From Alphaproteobacteria bacterium (lineage in GTDB: Bacteria > Pseudomonadota > Alphaproteobacteria > Puniceispirillales > Puniceispirillaceae): 35,255 nucleotides of DNA. The stretch is taken from the NCBI GenBank assembly GCA_018666135.1, contig JABJAN010000061.1:1-35255 (forward strand). The letters run 5' to 3'. Of the stretch, positions 25,941 to 35,255 are shown in pieces. How positions within the stretch are numbered: position 1 is the first letter of the stretch; each line of letters starts with the position of its first letter. The translations under genes were made by a program, and so were the position numbers. The notes under the pieces are model-generated. The model ran no database searches. It saw only the letters and a list, made by a program, of their open reading frames with translations, and had not been told where the DNA came from.

Positions 25941-26480
25941 TGCATCTTCACGAATTGGGGAACCAGTCAAACTTAAGATAACACTTATGACAACAAAGAA
26001 GATTGGGAAAACCAATATTGAAATACCGATCTGAAACGCTATCACAGATAAATTTGGCTGGGTGAAGTAAATCATCATAAACATCAATAATCTAAAAATA
26101 ACCACCGCAAGGCAGACCAAACTAAAGTTAGCCCAATGTGCAATAAAATCATTATTCTCACTTTGTACAATGCGTTTTTTAAGCATTAATGCAACAACAT
26201 AAAATGCAGTTACTCGCACACCTAGCATATCCCCTCCCATCAACTCAAATAATAAGGCAAGAGAAATAACAGTGATGAAGGAAAGTAATTTTGGTCGCAA
26301 TAACCCAAGAATATAAAAATAGCATAAACTTATCATAGGTGCTGAACTGAATAAAAAAGACCATTGTGCCAGCGCCAGTTCAAATAATGTAATGACGAAA
26401 CCAATGCCAAATACAAGAAACTGCTTTGAGAAATCTACGTTATAGTTATTTGATTTTGGCGGTGCCACAGAACGCGTCAT
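25938..26480 (-). CDS. mreD: Rod shape-determining protein MreD
   Basis: MreD is a small integral membrane component of the elongasome that binds MreC. The 180-residue product has five or six hydrophobic segments (such as FLVFGIGFVITLFELALAQW at 21-40 and ISLCYFYILGLLRP near 50). GGDMLGVRVTAFYV near 80-93 is characteristic of the family. Sequence conservation is low in MreD generally, so the call leans on position between mreC and mrdA as well as topology. The ATG overlaps the mreC stop by four bases (ATGA), implying translational coupling, and the stop is followed after 15 bp by mrdA. Confidence 0.93.
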   Translation of the reverse strand: MTRSVAPPKSNNYNVDFSKQFLVFGIGFVITLFELALAQWSFLFSSAPMISLCYFYILGLLRPKLLSFITVISLALLFELMGGDMLGVRVTAFYVVALMLKKRIVQSENNDFIAHWANFSLVCLAVVIFRLLMFMMIYFTQPNLSVIAFQIGISILVFPIFFVVISVILSLTGSPIREDA

Positions 26481-27400
26481 TGAATTAACTCGCGAGAATT
26501 CAGCCCTTCAAATAACCGTTCGCTATCTCTTTGGATTAAAGGTGAATAAAGACTATTATTTTCATCTGGAGAAAACATAAAATCCGTGGCGTTTTTTCTG
26601 GTCAATATTGTTACAAAGGAGAGTTTTCTTAAATCCACTGTAGGCTTTACTAGGACAGTTTCATTGGTAACTGAAGAGACATTGCCAACAGGTATACCAG
26701 CAGGCAGCAATCCACCATGACCAGAGGTTAAAACAGACTCATTTATGGTGGGATCAGATTCTACTGGTAGAAAGTCAAGCTGTAATATTAGCCCGTTTTT
26801 GCCTACGGCAAGTCCAGGCCAAGAGGAATCACTCAGAATGATTGGTATGCGTGCATTAACGTCACTTATCAGCAAAACGCGTGAGTAATGTTGACTGCTA
26901 GAAATGATATATCCTACCAAGCCCTCTGCGGTAACAACGGCACTCCCGGTTGCAATATCATATCCTGGTCCATGCTCAATTATCATGCTATGTGAAAAAT
27001 TTCCACCAGGTACAACAATTACTCTCGCTGTAATTGAGTTCCAATCCAGCGGAATTACTGCGCCAAGAACTGTTCTTAATTGTCTATTTTGAACTTCTAG
27101 GGATTCTGCTAATTGTTGCCATTTTCTTAGGCGCTTATTCTCTGCAGATAGTCTATTTGCTTCTGAACGCAATGATGCAACTGTTTGCACGCCCTCAAAC
27201 ACTGTCTCTATGCTGTTTACTGGCACGGATATAACAGAGTAAATAGGAGCTATCACTTCAACGAGACCACCTTGCATAAAGCGAACTGCAGTGACATCTG
27301 CCTTACCGAGGATAATTAATAAAAAACCAAGAGCAATAATAATGATCTGCGGTACACGCGGATTAGTTTGTTTTCTTCTAATCTGTGATAACCAGATCAT
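26477..27400 (-). CDS. mreC: Rod shape-determining protein MreC
   Basis: MreC is the periplasmic scaffold of the elongasome, anchored in the inner membrane and activating PBP2. The 307-residue product has one membrane segment at about 17-36 (PQIIIIALGFLLIILGKADV). A coiled coil follows at about 60-110 (SLRSEANRLSAENKRLRKWQ). The beta-barrel domain has the family core ARVIVVPGGNFSHSMIIEHG near 124-143, VTAEGLVGYI near 152, LLISDVNARIPIIL near 176 and SGHGGLLPAGIPVGNV near 226-241. Length is usual, though the C-terminal tail is short compared with some Proteobacteria. It starts ten bases after mreB, with no strong ribosome-binding site of its own, and overlaps mreD. Confidence 0.96.
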   Translation of the reverse strand: MIWLSQIRRKQTNPRVPQIIIIALGFLLIILGKADVTAVRFMQGGLVEVIAPIYSVISVPVNSIETVFEGVQTVASLRSEANRLSAENKRLRKWQQLAESLEVQNRQLRTVLGAVIPLDWNSITARVIVVPGGNFSHSMIIEHGPGYDIATGSAVVTAEGLVGYIISSSQHYSRVLLISDVNARIPIILSDSSWPGLAVGKNGLILQLDFLPVESDPTINESVLTSGHGGLLPAGIPVGNVSSVTNETVLVKPTVDLRKLSFVTILTRKNATDFMFSPDENNSLYSPLIQRDSERLFEGLNSRELIQ

Positions 27401-27410
27401 GATTATTCAA

Positions 27411-28451
<1,041 letters not shown>

Positions 28452-28570
28452 TTAACTTCCCTTATTAAATACGTTTTATCTTGCTAATTAAGAACGACAC
28501 AAAGCTTTATAAGTTAACAAAAAAATAGGAAATCTATCTTTAAAGTTAGTTTTTTTAACCTAAATCAAGA

Positions 28571-28598
28571 CTAGGCAAGGTTATTATTACCTTACCTA
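28571..28598 (-). terminator. Stem-loop downstream of ilvC, possible terminator
   Basis: On the minus strand TAGGTAAGGT and ACCTTGCCTA pair over ten positions (one G-U) around a seven-base AT loop, about 15 bases after the ilvC stop. No T run follows directly, so intrinsic termination is uncertain; it may only protect the 3' end of the ilv mRNA. Confidence 0.4.
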
Positions 28599-28610
28599 CT
28601 ATTAATTCAA

Positions 28611-29645
<1,035 letters not shown>

Positions 29646-29666
29646 TTATGTTCGAATATTATTGAT

Positions 29667-29693
29667 AAAAAAATGGCGATATAATGGCCATCT
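29667..29693 (-). terminator. Intrinsic terminator between ilvH and ilvC
   Basis: On the minus strand AGATGGC pairs with GCCATTT (seven pairs, one G-U) around a nine-base loop, running directly into seven T. It lies about 50 bases after the ilvH stop and 36 bases before the ilvC ATG. It would lower ilvC transcription relative to ilvIH unless there is read-through or a second promoter. Confidence 0.6.
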
Positions 29694-29741
29694 CTTACGA
29701 CAATTCAAGTAATTTGATTAGGGCACTATAGTTTGTAATTA

Positions 29742-30263
29742 TTAGTCCGCAAGATCAATTTTATTTCCACGGGTGATACCACATATTCCTGTTCTTGCAA
29801 CTTCTACTTTTCCTAATGATTCCATCAAATCAACAAAGGCAGAAACTTTCTCAGAAGCACCGGTAACTTCAAATACAAAACTATTAAGCGAGCTATCTAA
29901 AATTCGCGCTCTAAAGCTATCTGCAATTCTGAGCGCTTCTATTCTGCTATCTCCCTTATTTACGATCTTAACCAAAGCCAATTCTCGTTCCACATGTGCA
30001 GGTCCATTGGTAAGATCCTCTACTTTATGAACTGGAATTAATCTTGATAGCAGCTGTTTTATTAAGTTGATAACCTGAGGTGTTCCCGTAGTAACAACAG
30101 AAATACGAGAGGTATTATGTTTTTTATCAACCACAGAGACCGTTAGGCTTTCAATATTATATCCACGCCCAGAAAAAAGCCCTACAACACGCGCAAGAAC
30201 GCCTGGTTCATCATCTACAAGAACTGATAATGTATGTCTCTCGATTTTTTGCGTATCTAACAT
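29742..30263 (-). CDS. ilvH: Acetolactate synthase small (regulatory) subunit
   Basis: IlvH binds valine and both activates and feedback-regulates the catalytic subunit IlvI. The 173-residue product has the N-terminal ACT domain, TLSVLVDDEPGVLARVVGLF at 11-30, with SGRGYNIESLTVS directly after it. The second, ferredoxin-like ALS_ss domain runs from about 85 (ERELALVKI) to FVDLMESLGKVEVARTGICG near 142-161. The length is usual. The ATG has AGAGGAAG about eight bases upstream. It follows ilvI by 85 bp and precedes ilvC by 111 bp, all on one strand. Confidence 0.97.
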   Translation of the reverse strand: MLDTQKIERHTLSVLVDDEPGVLARVVGLFSGRGYNIESLTVSVVDKKHNTSRISVVTTGTPQVINLIKQLLSRLIPVHKVEDLTNGPAHVERELALVKIVNKGDSRIEALRIADSFRARILDSSLNSFVFEVTGASEKVSAFVDLMESLGKVEVARTGICGITRGNKIDLAD

Positions 30264-30348
30264 CTATTTTGCTTCCTCTAACATTCAGCCAAGGCTATAC
30301 CTGTTCTCTTTCACATAAACCAGAAAATGAATCCCTAACTTGGATTAC

Positions 30349-32136
30349 CTATACTAAAATCTTACCAGATTCGGAGATTGCACCCTCTTGGTCATCAGGT
30401 CCTAGGATCATTTCATTATGTGCGGCACCAGACGGTATCATAGGGAAGCAATTCTCTTCCTTTTCAATTCGAATATCTGCAATGACAGGACCATTTGTCT
30501 GTAACATTTGGATGATCACATCATCTAACCCTGATGCTGTATCCGCAACCAGCCCTGTCATCCCAAATGTATCTGCTAATTTAACAAAATCTGGAAGAGA
30601 TGAAGAATAGGATTCAGAATATCTGCCACCATGAATTAACTCTTGCCACTGACGCACCATTCCCAGCCATTCATTATTAAGAATAAAGATTTTCACAGGA
30701 AGATTATATTGCGCAATAGTTGATAATTCTTGCATATTCATCATGAAAGAACCTTCACCTGAAATATCAATCACCAATGAGTCAGGATGTGCAACCTGCA
30801 CACCCATTGCAGCTGGTAGCCCATACCCCATAGTTCCAAGACCACCTGATGTCATCCATCTATTTGGTTTATTAAACCCAAAATACTGGGCAGCCCACAT
30901 TTGATGTTGGCCAACCTCAGTTGTGACATACGTGTCTTTATCTTTGGTTAGCTGATAAAGCCTTTCCAAGGCATATTGCGGCTTTATCACCTCATTAGTT
31001 TGCTTGTAACTAAGGCATTTTTTTGCCCGCCATTTACTTATTTTTTCCCACCATTTTGCTAAGGGCGCTGCATTTGGCTTGAATGATTGTAGTTTCATTT
31101 CAGCTATAAGCGCGTCTAAAACAACATCCACATCTCCAATAATACCAACATCCACCTGAATGTTCTTATTAATAGAAGACGCATCTATATCAATATGAAT
31201 TTTTTCTGAATAGGGTGAGAATTCTGATAATTTTCCTGTTACTCTATCATCAAACCGTGCCCCGATATTTAACATGACATCACATTCATGCATTGCAAGA
31301 TTAGCTTCATAGGTTCCATGCATACCAAGCATTCCTAAGAAATGACTGTCATCTGCAGGTAACGCGCCAAGACCCATCAAGGTTAATGTCGTTGGCCATC
31401 CTGTCATCTTCACAAGTTTAATAAGCTTCTCAGAGGCGCCAGGACCACTATTGATAATACCGCCGCCACCATAGATAATTGGCTTTTTCGCTTTTTTCAA
31501 AATTTGAACAGCGTCTTTAATAGATTTTGCATCTGGCTGCATCTGAGGCGTATATCTTTTAATGGCTTCTTGCTGAATTTTTGGAGAGTCACTATACGGC
31601 GCATCCAACATCAAAATATCTTTTGGCAAATCAATCAAAACCGGCCCAGGACGCCCAGAACTTGCTACGTGAAACGCTTCAGATACAACAACCTGAAGGT
31701 CAGCTGATTTAATCACAAGGTAATTATGCTTAGTACATTGACGGGTGATGCCAGTGGTATCAGCTTCCTGAAAGGCGTCTGTTCCAACTAAATGTGTTGG
31801 CACCTGTCCTGTTAAACAAACGATAGGAACAGAATCCATTAACGCATCTGTTAATCCGGTTACAGCATTTGTAGCGCCAGGACCAGATGTTACCAACACA
31901 ACGCCCACTTTTCCAGTCGAACGCGCATATCCTTCTGCTGCATGCACAGCAGCTTGCTCATGTCGGACCAGCACATGTTTAATTCTGTTATTTTTAAATA
32001 ACGCATCATATATTGGCAATATCGCGCCGCCAGGATACCCGAATATTACGTCAACATTCTGATCCTCTAGGCATTTGAGCAATAATTCAGCGCCAGGCAT
32101 ATGCTGGGTTTTATGTTTCTGTTGTTTTTCTGACAT
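30349..32136 (-). CDS. ilvI: Acetolactate synthase large (catalytic) subunit
   Basis: This thiamine-diphosphate enzyme forms acetolactate from pyruvate, or acetohydroxybutyrate with 2-oxobutyrate. The 595-residue protein has the N-terminal PYR domain with [17 protein letters not shown] at about 32-48 and the catalytic Glu in [15 protein letters not shown] near 59-73. The central domain follows (IIYGGGGI near 208). The ThDP/Mg-binding PP domain contains [18 protein letters not shown] and ends in [16 protein letters not shown] polar N-terminal extension of about 15 residues precedes the core. The product pairs with IlvH downstream, giving an IlvIH-type enzyme. A strong promoter-like pair lies about 100 bases upstream, so the gene probably heads its own operon even though miaA is co-directional upstream. 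Stop and start of neighbouring genes leave 85 bp and 123 bp gaps. Confidence 0.97.
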   Translation of the reverse strand: MSEKQQKHKTQHMPGAELLLKCLEDQNVDVIFGYPGGAILPIYDALFKNNRIKHVLVRHEQAAVHAAEGYARSTGKVGVVLVTSGPGATNAVTGLTDALMDSVPIVCLTGQVPTHLVGTDAFQEADTTGITRQCTKHNYLVIKSADLQVVVSEAFHVASSGRPGPVLIDLPKDILMLDAPYSDSPKIQQEAIKRYTPQMQPDAKSIKDAVQILKKAKKPIIYGGGGIINSGPGASEKLIKLVKMTGWPTTLTLMGLGALPADDSHFLGMLGMHGTYEANLAMHECDVMLNIGARFDDRVTGKLSEFSPYSEKIHIDIDASSINKNIQVDVGIIGDVDVVLDALIAEMKLQSFKPNAAPLAKWWEKISKWRAKKCLSYKQTNEVIKPQYALERLYQLTKDKDTYVTTEVGQHQMWAAQYFGFNKPNRWMTSGGLGTMGYGLPAAMGVQVAHPDSLVIDISGEGSFMMNMQELSTIAQYNLPVKIFILNNEWLGMVRQWQELIHGGRYSESYSSSLPDFVKLADTFGMTGLVADTASGLDDVIIQMLQTNGPVIADIRIEKEENCFPMIPSGAAHNEMILGPDDQEGAISESGKILV

Positions 32137-32171
32137 CGGATACCAACTTTATTTTTTTTTAACACATTAAC

Positions 32172-32189
32172 GAAAAAAGCATTTTTTTC
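32172..32189 (-). promoter_or_regulatory. AT-rich hairpin in the ilvI leader
   Basis: A perfect seven-pair inverted repeat (G plus six A, loop ATGC, six T plus C) lies 35 bases before the ilvI ATG. A/U stems of this kind are weak in RNA. It may influence early elongation or mRNA stability, or may be chance in an AT-rich leader. Confidence 0.3.
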
Positions 32190-32227
32190 AAGGATTACAC
32201 ACTCAAAAACCCCACGAATCAACCATA

Positions 32228-32256
32228 TTTCTAAGGTTGGTGCGATTCTTTGTCAA
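32228..32256 (-). promoter_or_regulatory. Predicted promoter of ilvI-ilvH-ilvC
   Basis: On the minus strand a perfect TTGACA (32251-32256), a 17-base spacer and TAGAAA (4/6, 32228-32233) start three bases after the miaA stop codon. The predicted transcript has an 80- to 90-base leader before ilvI. Confidence 0.55.
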
Positions 32257-32259
32257 CCC

Positions 32260-33204
32260 CTATTTGGGAATTATTGAAAAGATATTAGAAATAATTCTTT
32301 TTGAATATTTCTCTTTATTGGTTATTTCAGATATAAAATTATTGTTAAACCATGTAAATTGTCGTTTGGCATAATGTCTTGTGTCTTGTGAGATGCTAGA
32401 TATGAGTGCATCAAAACCTATTTCTTCTTTCAAAAAAGCAGAAATATGCGCTACCCCAAGTGCCTTCATCACAGGGAGCGCTGGATCTAAGTTACGCGAC
32501 AGCAAATTTTGCACTTCCTTTATTGCATTTTGCTCTAGCATCTTGATTACGCGCTGATTAATAGAGTCATAAACAGATTGTCGTGGCGGCAAATGCGCTA
32601 TTTGAATAAACTCACCCTTAAGTTCACCTGTTAATGGTTGAGAGTGCCAATAGGATAATGGCTGTTCTGTTTGCCAATAAACACCCATGGCTCTTATTAG
32701 TCTTTGACTATCGCCTTCTGCCAATCTCGTCGCTGTATCACAATCGAATTGCATGAGTTTTTCTTTAAAAGCACGTCCACCAATTTGCTGGTACAAGGTT
32801 ACTGCTTTTTGATGTAGCTGCTCGCTTACTTCAGGGATATCAGATATACCATGTCGTGCTGCGTTTAAATAAAGGCCTGTCCCACCTACTAGAATTGGCA
32901 ATCTTTGCTGAGATCTTGCGTGTTCAACTGCTTGCCGTGCAAGCTCAAGCCAAAGGCGTACATTACACCGCTTGCTGCCATCCATAACCCCATATAAAGC
33001 ATGAGGTATTTGCGCCATATCATCTACATCTGGTCTGGCTGTTAAGACAGATAAATCAGAATAGATTTGCATTGAATCAGCGTTGATGATGACACTTTCA
33101 TATTTCTGGGCTATATCCATAGCTAATGCTGACTTACCGCTTGCAGTTGGTCCTGCTATTGCAAGGATAGTTTTTTTTAAATCTATTTGCTTTACATCAC
33201 TCAT
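32260..33204 (-). CDS. miaA: tRNA dimethylallyltransferase (i6A37 synthase)
   Basis: MiaA transfers a dimethylallyl group to A37 of tRNAs reading UNN codons, the first step of ms2i6A. From the ATG at 33204 the product is 314 residues; a GTG six codons upstream extends the frame, but family proteins usually start this close to the P-loop. The P-loop GPTASGKSALA lies near 19-29. INADSMQIYSDLSVLTARP near 45-63 is the substrate-binding segment, and VGGTGLYLNAARHGISDIPE near 100-119 is the prenyl-transfer motif. YAKRQFTWFNN near the C terminus is the tRNA-binding ending. It is divergent from serB with only 29 bases between start codons. The ilvI promoter follows its stop at once. Confidence 0.95.
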   Translation of the reverse strand: MSDVKQIDLKKTILAIAGPTASGKSALAMDIAQKYESVIINADSMQIYSDLSVLTARPDVDDMAQIPHALYGVMDGSKRCNVRLWLELARQAVEHARSQQRLPILVGGTGLYLNAARHGISDIPEVSEQLHQKAVTLYQQIGGRAFKEKLMQFDCDTATRLAEGDSQRLIRAMGVYWQTEQPLSYWHSQPLTGELKGEFIQIAHLPPRQSVYDSINQRVIKMLEQNAIKEVQNLLSRNLDPALPVMKALGVAHISAFLKEEIGFDALISSISQDTRHYAKRQFTWFNNNFISEITNKEKYSKRIISNIFSIIPK

Positions 33205-33218
33205 ACTGCCGACATAAA
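33191..33218 (+). promoter_or_regulatory. Weak candidate promoter for serB
   Basis: TTTACA (5/6), a 16-base spacer and CATAAA (4/6) would start transcription around 33225, about nine bases before the serB ATG. The -35 element lies inside the miaA coding region. No Shine-Dalgarno sequence is visible, which would fit a near-leaderless message. Confidence 0.25.
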
Positions 33219-33233
33219 ACACGAGACATAGAC

Positions 33234-34118
33234 ATGCAAGATCTTATCCTAATAACCACATCATCTTATGATGCAAAAACACATGACATTATATCACAGT
33301 TTGCAAACACACTAAATCTCAATGAGAAGTGCTGGCTGGCAAAAGGTGAATTTGGGCAATGGGCAGCAGAATATACAGCTATAAAAAAGGCTCCTAATTT
33401 AACTGCCATGCGCCAAAAAGCAGATATTTTAGGGTTGGATATAAACATCATTGCTAACCATAATAGGCAAAAAAAACTGCTGCTAGCTGATATGGATAGC
33501 ACTTTAATCTGTGGTGAGTCACTTGATGAAGTTGCGGTGAAAGCGGGGATTGGAGATAAAATTGCGGCAATCACACGTCAAACTATGCAAGGCGAGCTAG
33601 ATTTTAATCAATCTGTTACCCAGCGTGTTGCCCTTCTAAATGGGCTAAGTCAAAATATTCTCTCAGAAATAATAGCAGAGACACAACTAACTCCAGGAGC
33701 TGCAAGGCTTGCACCTGTAATGAGAAAAAATGGTGCATTTTGTTATATTGTCTCAGGCGGGTTTGATTTTCTAACAACCCCAATTGCAGAAAAAATTGGG
33801 TTTAATGATTCATTTTCCAATCGGCTAGAAATCAAAGATAATGCCTTAACTGGTAAGATTATACCTCCTATTCTTGGTCAAAAAGCAAAGCAAGATAAGT
33901 TGTTCCAGCTATGTAAACAGCATATGATTTCAGTTGAAGATAGCCTTGCTATTGGAGATGGGGCAAATGATTTAGAAATGTTAACTGCAGCTGGGCTTGG
34001 AATTGCGTTTAATGGAAAGCCTCTTTTAAGAAAGATAATTCACACACAGTTAAACCATACTGATTTATCTGGTTTGCTATTTCTTCAAGGCTATTCAGCT
34101 AGTCAAATCTTCTCATAA
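33234..34118 (+). CDS. serB: Phosphoserine phosphatase
   Basis: SerB hydrolyses phosphoserine to serine, the last step of the phosphorylated serine pathway, in the cytosol. The 294-residue HAD-superfamily protein has an N-terminal ACT-like region (about 1-75). Motif I is LLADMDSTLICGESLDEVA at 83-101 with nucleophile Asp86 and acid/base Asp88. A cap domain follows. Motif II is the serine in YIVSGGFDFLT near 180, the conserved lysine is in the KAKQDKLFQL segment, and motif III is GDGANDLEML at 241-250. The C terminus is complete. It is divergent from miaA and convergent with the degP-like gene, with a clean bidirectional terminator between them. Confidence 0.96.
   Translation: MQDLILITTSSYDAKTHDIISQFANTLNLNEKCWLAKGEFGQWAAEYTAIKKAPNLTAMRQKADILGLDINIIANHNRQKKLLLADMDSTLICGESLDEVAVKAGIGDKIAAITRQTMQGELDFNQSVTQRVALLNGLSQNILSEIIAETQLTPGAARLAPVMRKNGAFCYIVSGGFDFLTTPIAEKIGFNDSFSNRLEIKDNALTGKIIPPILGQKAKQDKLFQLCKQHMISVEDSLAIGDGANDLEMLTAAGLGIAFNGKPLLRKIIHTQLNHTDLSGLLFLQGYSASQIFS
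33286..33296 (-). promoter_or_regulatory. Extended -10 promoter for miaA, inside serB
   Basis: On the minus strand TGATATAAT is a perfect extended -10 element (TGn plus TATAAT at 33288-33293). The -35 match 17 bases upstream is weak, as extended -10 promoters allow. Predicted transcription start is near 33281, giving a leader of about 77 bases that overlaps the serB 5' coding region on the opposite strand. Confidence 0.4.
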
Positions 34119-34148
34119 AAAAAGCAGCCTATCTACAGGCTGCTTTTA
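34119..34148. terminator. Bidirectional intrinsic terminator between serB and the degP-like gene
   Basis: AAAAGCAGCCT (34120-34130) and AGGCTGCTTTT (34137-34147) form a perfect 11-pair stem with a six-base loop. A tracts on one side and T tracts on the other let it serve both converging genes. It begins one base after the serB stop codon. Confidence 0.85.
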
Positions 34149-34167
34149 GTAAATAGGTTAGTCTGGT

Positions 34168-35255
34168 TTATTTATCTGCAAATGGAAGTTGTACAAATCT
34201 GTTTCTACCTTGCGATTCAATTAGCATAAGAACGCCACTTCTATCTGCTTCCCGAAGACGCTCAATTTCAGTCATCACAGTCTCCACTGTATCAACTTTG
34301 CGCTGTCCAATACGTCGGATAATATTTCCTTCTTTTAAGTTCATATTAGCAGCAGGACTGCCTTCTATGACTTCAGTGATTACAACCCCTATTTCCTCAC
34401 TATCAAGGTCATATTTTTCAATGAATTCAGTTGAAATATTAGCAAGGGCAATCCCAAGAGAGACAATAGCAACAGGCTGATCAGTTGCCATATCACCATT
34501 TAGCACGCCGCTTTGTTCTGCCTGCTCTAATTCTCCTAAGACAACATCAATAACCATTTTTTTACCTGACCTTATGATATCCACAGCCACCTTTTTATCA
34601 ACAGGTGTTTCAGCTACAATCCGAGGTAAATCTTTGACGCTCTTAATTTTTTGATTATCAAATGTAATGATCGTATCTCCTGGCTCTAGACCAGATTTTT
34701 CCGCTGGCCCACCTGGGGTTACAGCTGAAATAAGCGCACCATTAACATCTTGAAGACCAAGACTATCTGCTATATCTTCTGTTACTTCTTGAATAAACAC
34801 ACCAAGCCATCCCCGGCGCGTTCTGCCATATTCCACCAGCTGTGAAACGGTGTCATCTGCTAGATTTGAAGCAATTGCAAACCCTATCCCTACTGAACCA
34901 CCTGACTGAGAAAAAATGGCTGTATTTATGCCTATCACCTCGCCGTTTAAATCAAATAAAGGGCCCCCTGAATTCCCCCTATTAATTGACGCATCTGTTT
35001 GGATAAAATCATCATAAGGACCAGAACCAATATCCCTTCCACGCGCAGAGACGATACCTGCAGTTACTGTTCCTCCCAATCCAAAAGGATTGCCAATAGC
35101 CATAACCCAATCACCAACGCGCAAGCTATCCGAATCACCAAATGAAACAGCAGAAAGCTCTGTATCCCCTGGATCTATTCGTAGAACGGCAATATCTGTT
35201 TTCGGATCTCTGCCTATTAATTCTGCCTCAAATTCTGTTTCATCAAATAAAATTA
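34168..35255 (-). CDS. degP: DegP/HtrA-type periplasmic serine endoprotease (5' end cut by window edge)
   Basis: The frame runs from the right window edge to a TAA at 34168, giving the last 361 residues; the true start, signal peptide and catalytic His lie outside. The visible part holds the catalytic Asp in [12 protein letters not shown] and the catalytic Ser in [10 protein letters not shown], followed by [13 protein letters not shown]1 begins [20 protein letters not shown] and contains [21 protein letters not shown] second, more divergent PDZ domain contains [20 protein letters not shown] and ends the protein. This is the two-PDZ DegP/DegQ layout of periplasmic proteases and chaperones that handle misfolded envelope proteins. 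DegP and DegQ cannot be told apart here. A bidirectional terminator follows the gene. Confidence 0.93.
   Translation of the reverse strand, partial: ILFDETEFEAELIGRDPKTDIAVLRIDPGDTELSAVSFGDSDSLRVGDWVMAIGNPFGLGGTVTAGIVSARGRDIGSGPYDDFIQTDASINRGNSGGPLFDLNGEVIGINTAIFSQSGGSVGIGFAIASNLADDTVSQLVEYGRTRRGWLGVFIQEVTEDIADSLGLQDVNGALISAVTPGGPAEKSGLEPGDTIITFDNQKIKSVKDLPRIVAETPVDKKVAVDIIRSGKKMVIDVVLGELEQAEQSGVLNGDMATDQPVAIVSLGIALANISTEFIEKYDLDSEEIGVVITEVIEGSPAANMNLKEGNIIRRIGQRKVDTVETVMTEIERLREADRSGVLMLIESQGRNRFVQLPFADK

Noticed and set aside
32137-32227. Possible attenuator peptide (MVDSWGF) in the ilvI leader
   Set aside because: The seven-codon ORF has no clear ribosome-binding site and only one branched-chain codon, and no terminator/antiterminator pair is visible beyond an A/T hairpin.

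Overview
The window is 35 kb of compact, AT-rich (G+C below 40% by eye) bacterial chromosome. Two edge genes are cut: a nicotinate phosphoribosyltransferase at the left and a DegP-type protease at the right. Gene content points to a free-living alphaproteobacterium: type II DAHP synthase, ilvI-ilvH-ilvC beside miaA/serB/degP, mreBCD-mrdA-rodA in one run, a DUF924 protein, SbmA/BacA and LptD. The arrangement recalls marine Rhodospirillales/SAR116-like genomes, but that placement is from memory and cannot be tested here. There are no rRNA or tRNA genes, CRISPR arrays, intact insertion sequences or prophage genes.

Layout. 1-3.7 kb (minus): NAPRTase, DAHP synthase and glutathione reductase. 3.8-4.3 kb: a small unknown gene whose frame stays open for 65 codons past a TGA. 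4.5-12.4 kb: scattered metabolic and repair genes (acetoacetyl-CoA synthetase, a hypothetical protein, cytochrome b561, AlkA-like glycosylase, HMCES/YedK protein, TsaC/Sua5, a D-2-hydroxyacid dehydrogenase, DUF924). 12.4-15.7 kb: an LPS pair, a GT9 heptosyltransferase-like gene divergent from lptD. 15.8-18.1 kb is the least conventional part: a GNAT acetyltransferase, a 756-bp gene-free stretch with possible transposase debris, and a secreted-protein gene broken by a one-base frameshift. 18.2-21.5 kb: divergent glmS and glmU, the first and last steps of UDP-GlcNAc synthesis. 21.6-28.4 kb (minus): mreB-mreC-mreD-mrdA-rodA-sbmA, the elongation machinery plus a peptide transporter. 28.6-32.1 kb (minus): ilvI-ilvH-ilvC. 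32.3-35.3 kb: miaA divergent from serB, then degP.

Together the genes cover cell-envelope construction (GlmS/GlmU precursors, the Mre/PBP2/RodA elongasome, LPS core and export, periplasmic quality control), amino-acid synthesis (aromatic, branched-chain, serine), tRNA modification (TsaC, MiaA), DNA repair and redox defence. I see no convincing new multi-gene system. The points worth a second look are the interrupted small gene at 3.8-4.3 kb, the frameshifted secreted protein at 17.1-18.1 kb, a Cys-rich mini-ORF before DAHP synthase, a G8 tract in the ribosome-binding region of PBP2, a predicted leaderless glmU mRNA, and an intrinsic terminator inside ilvIHC.
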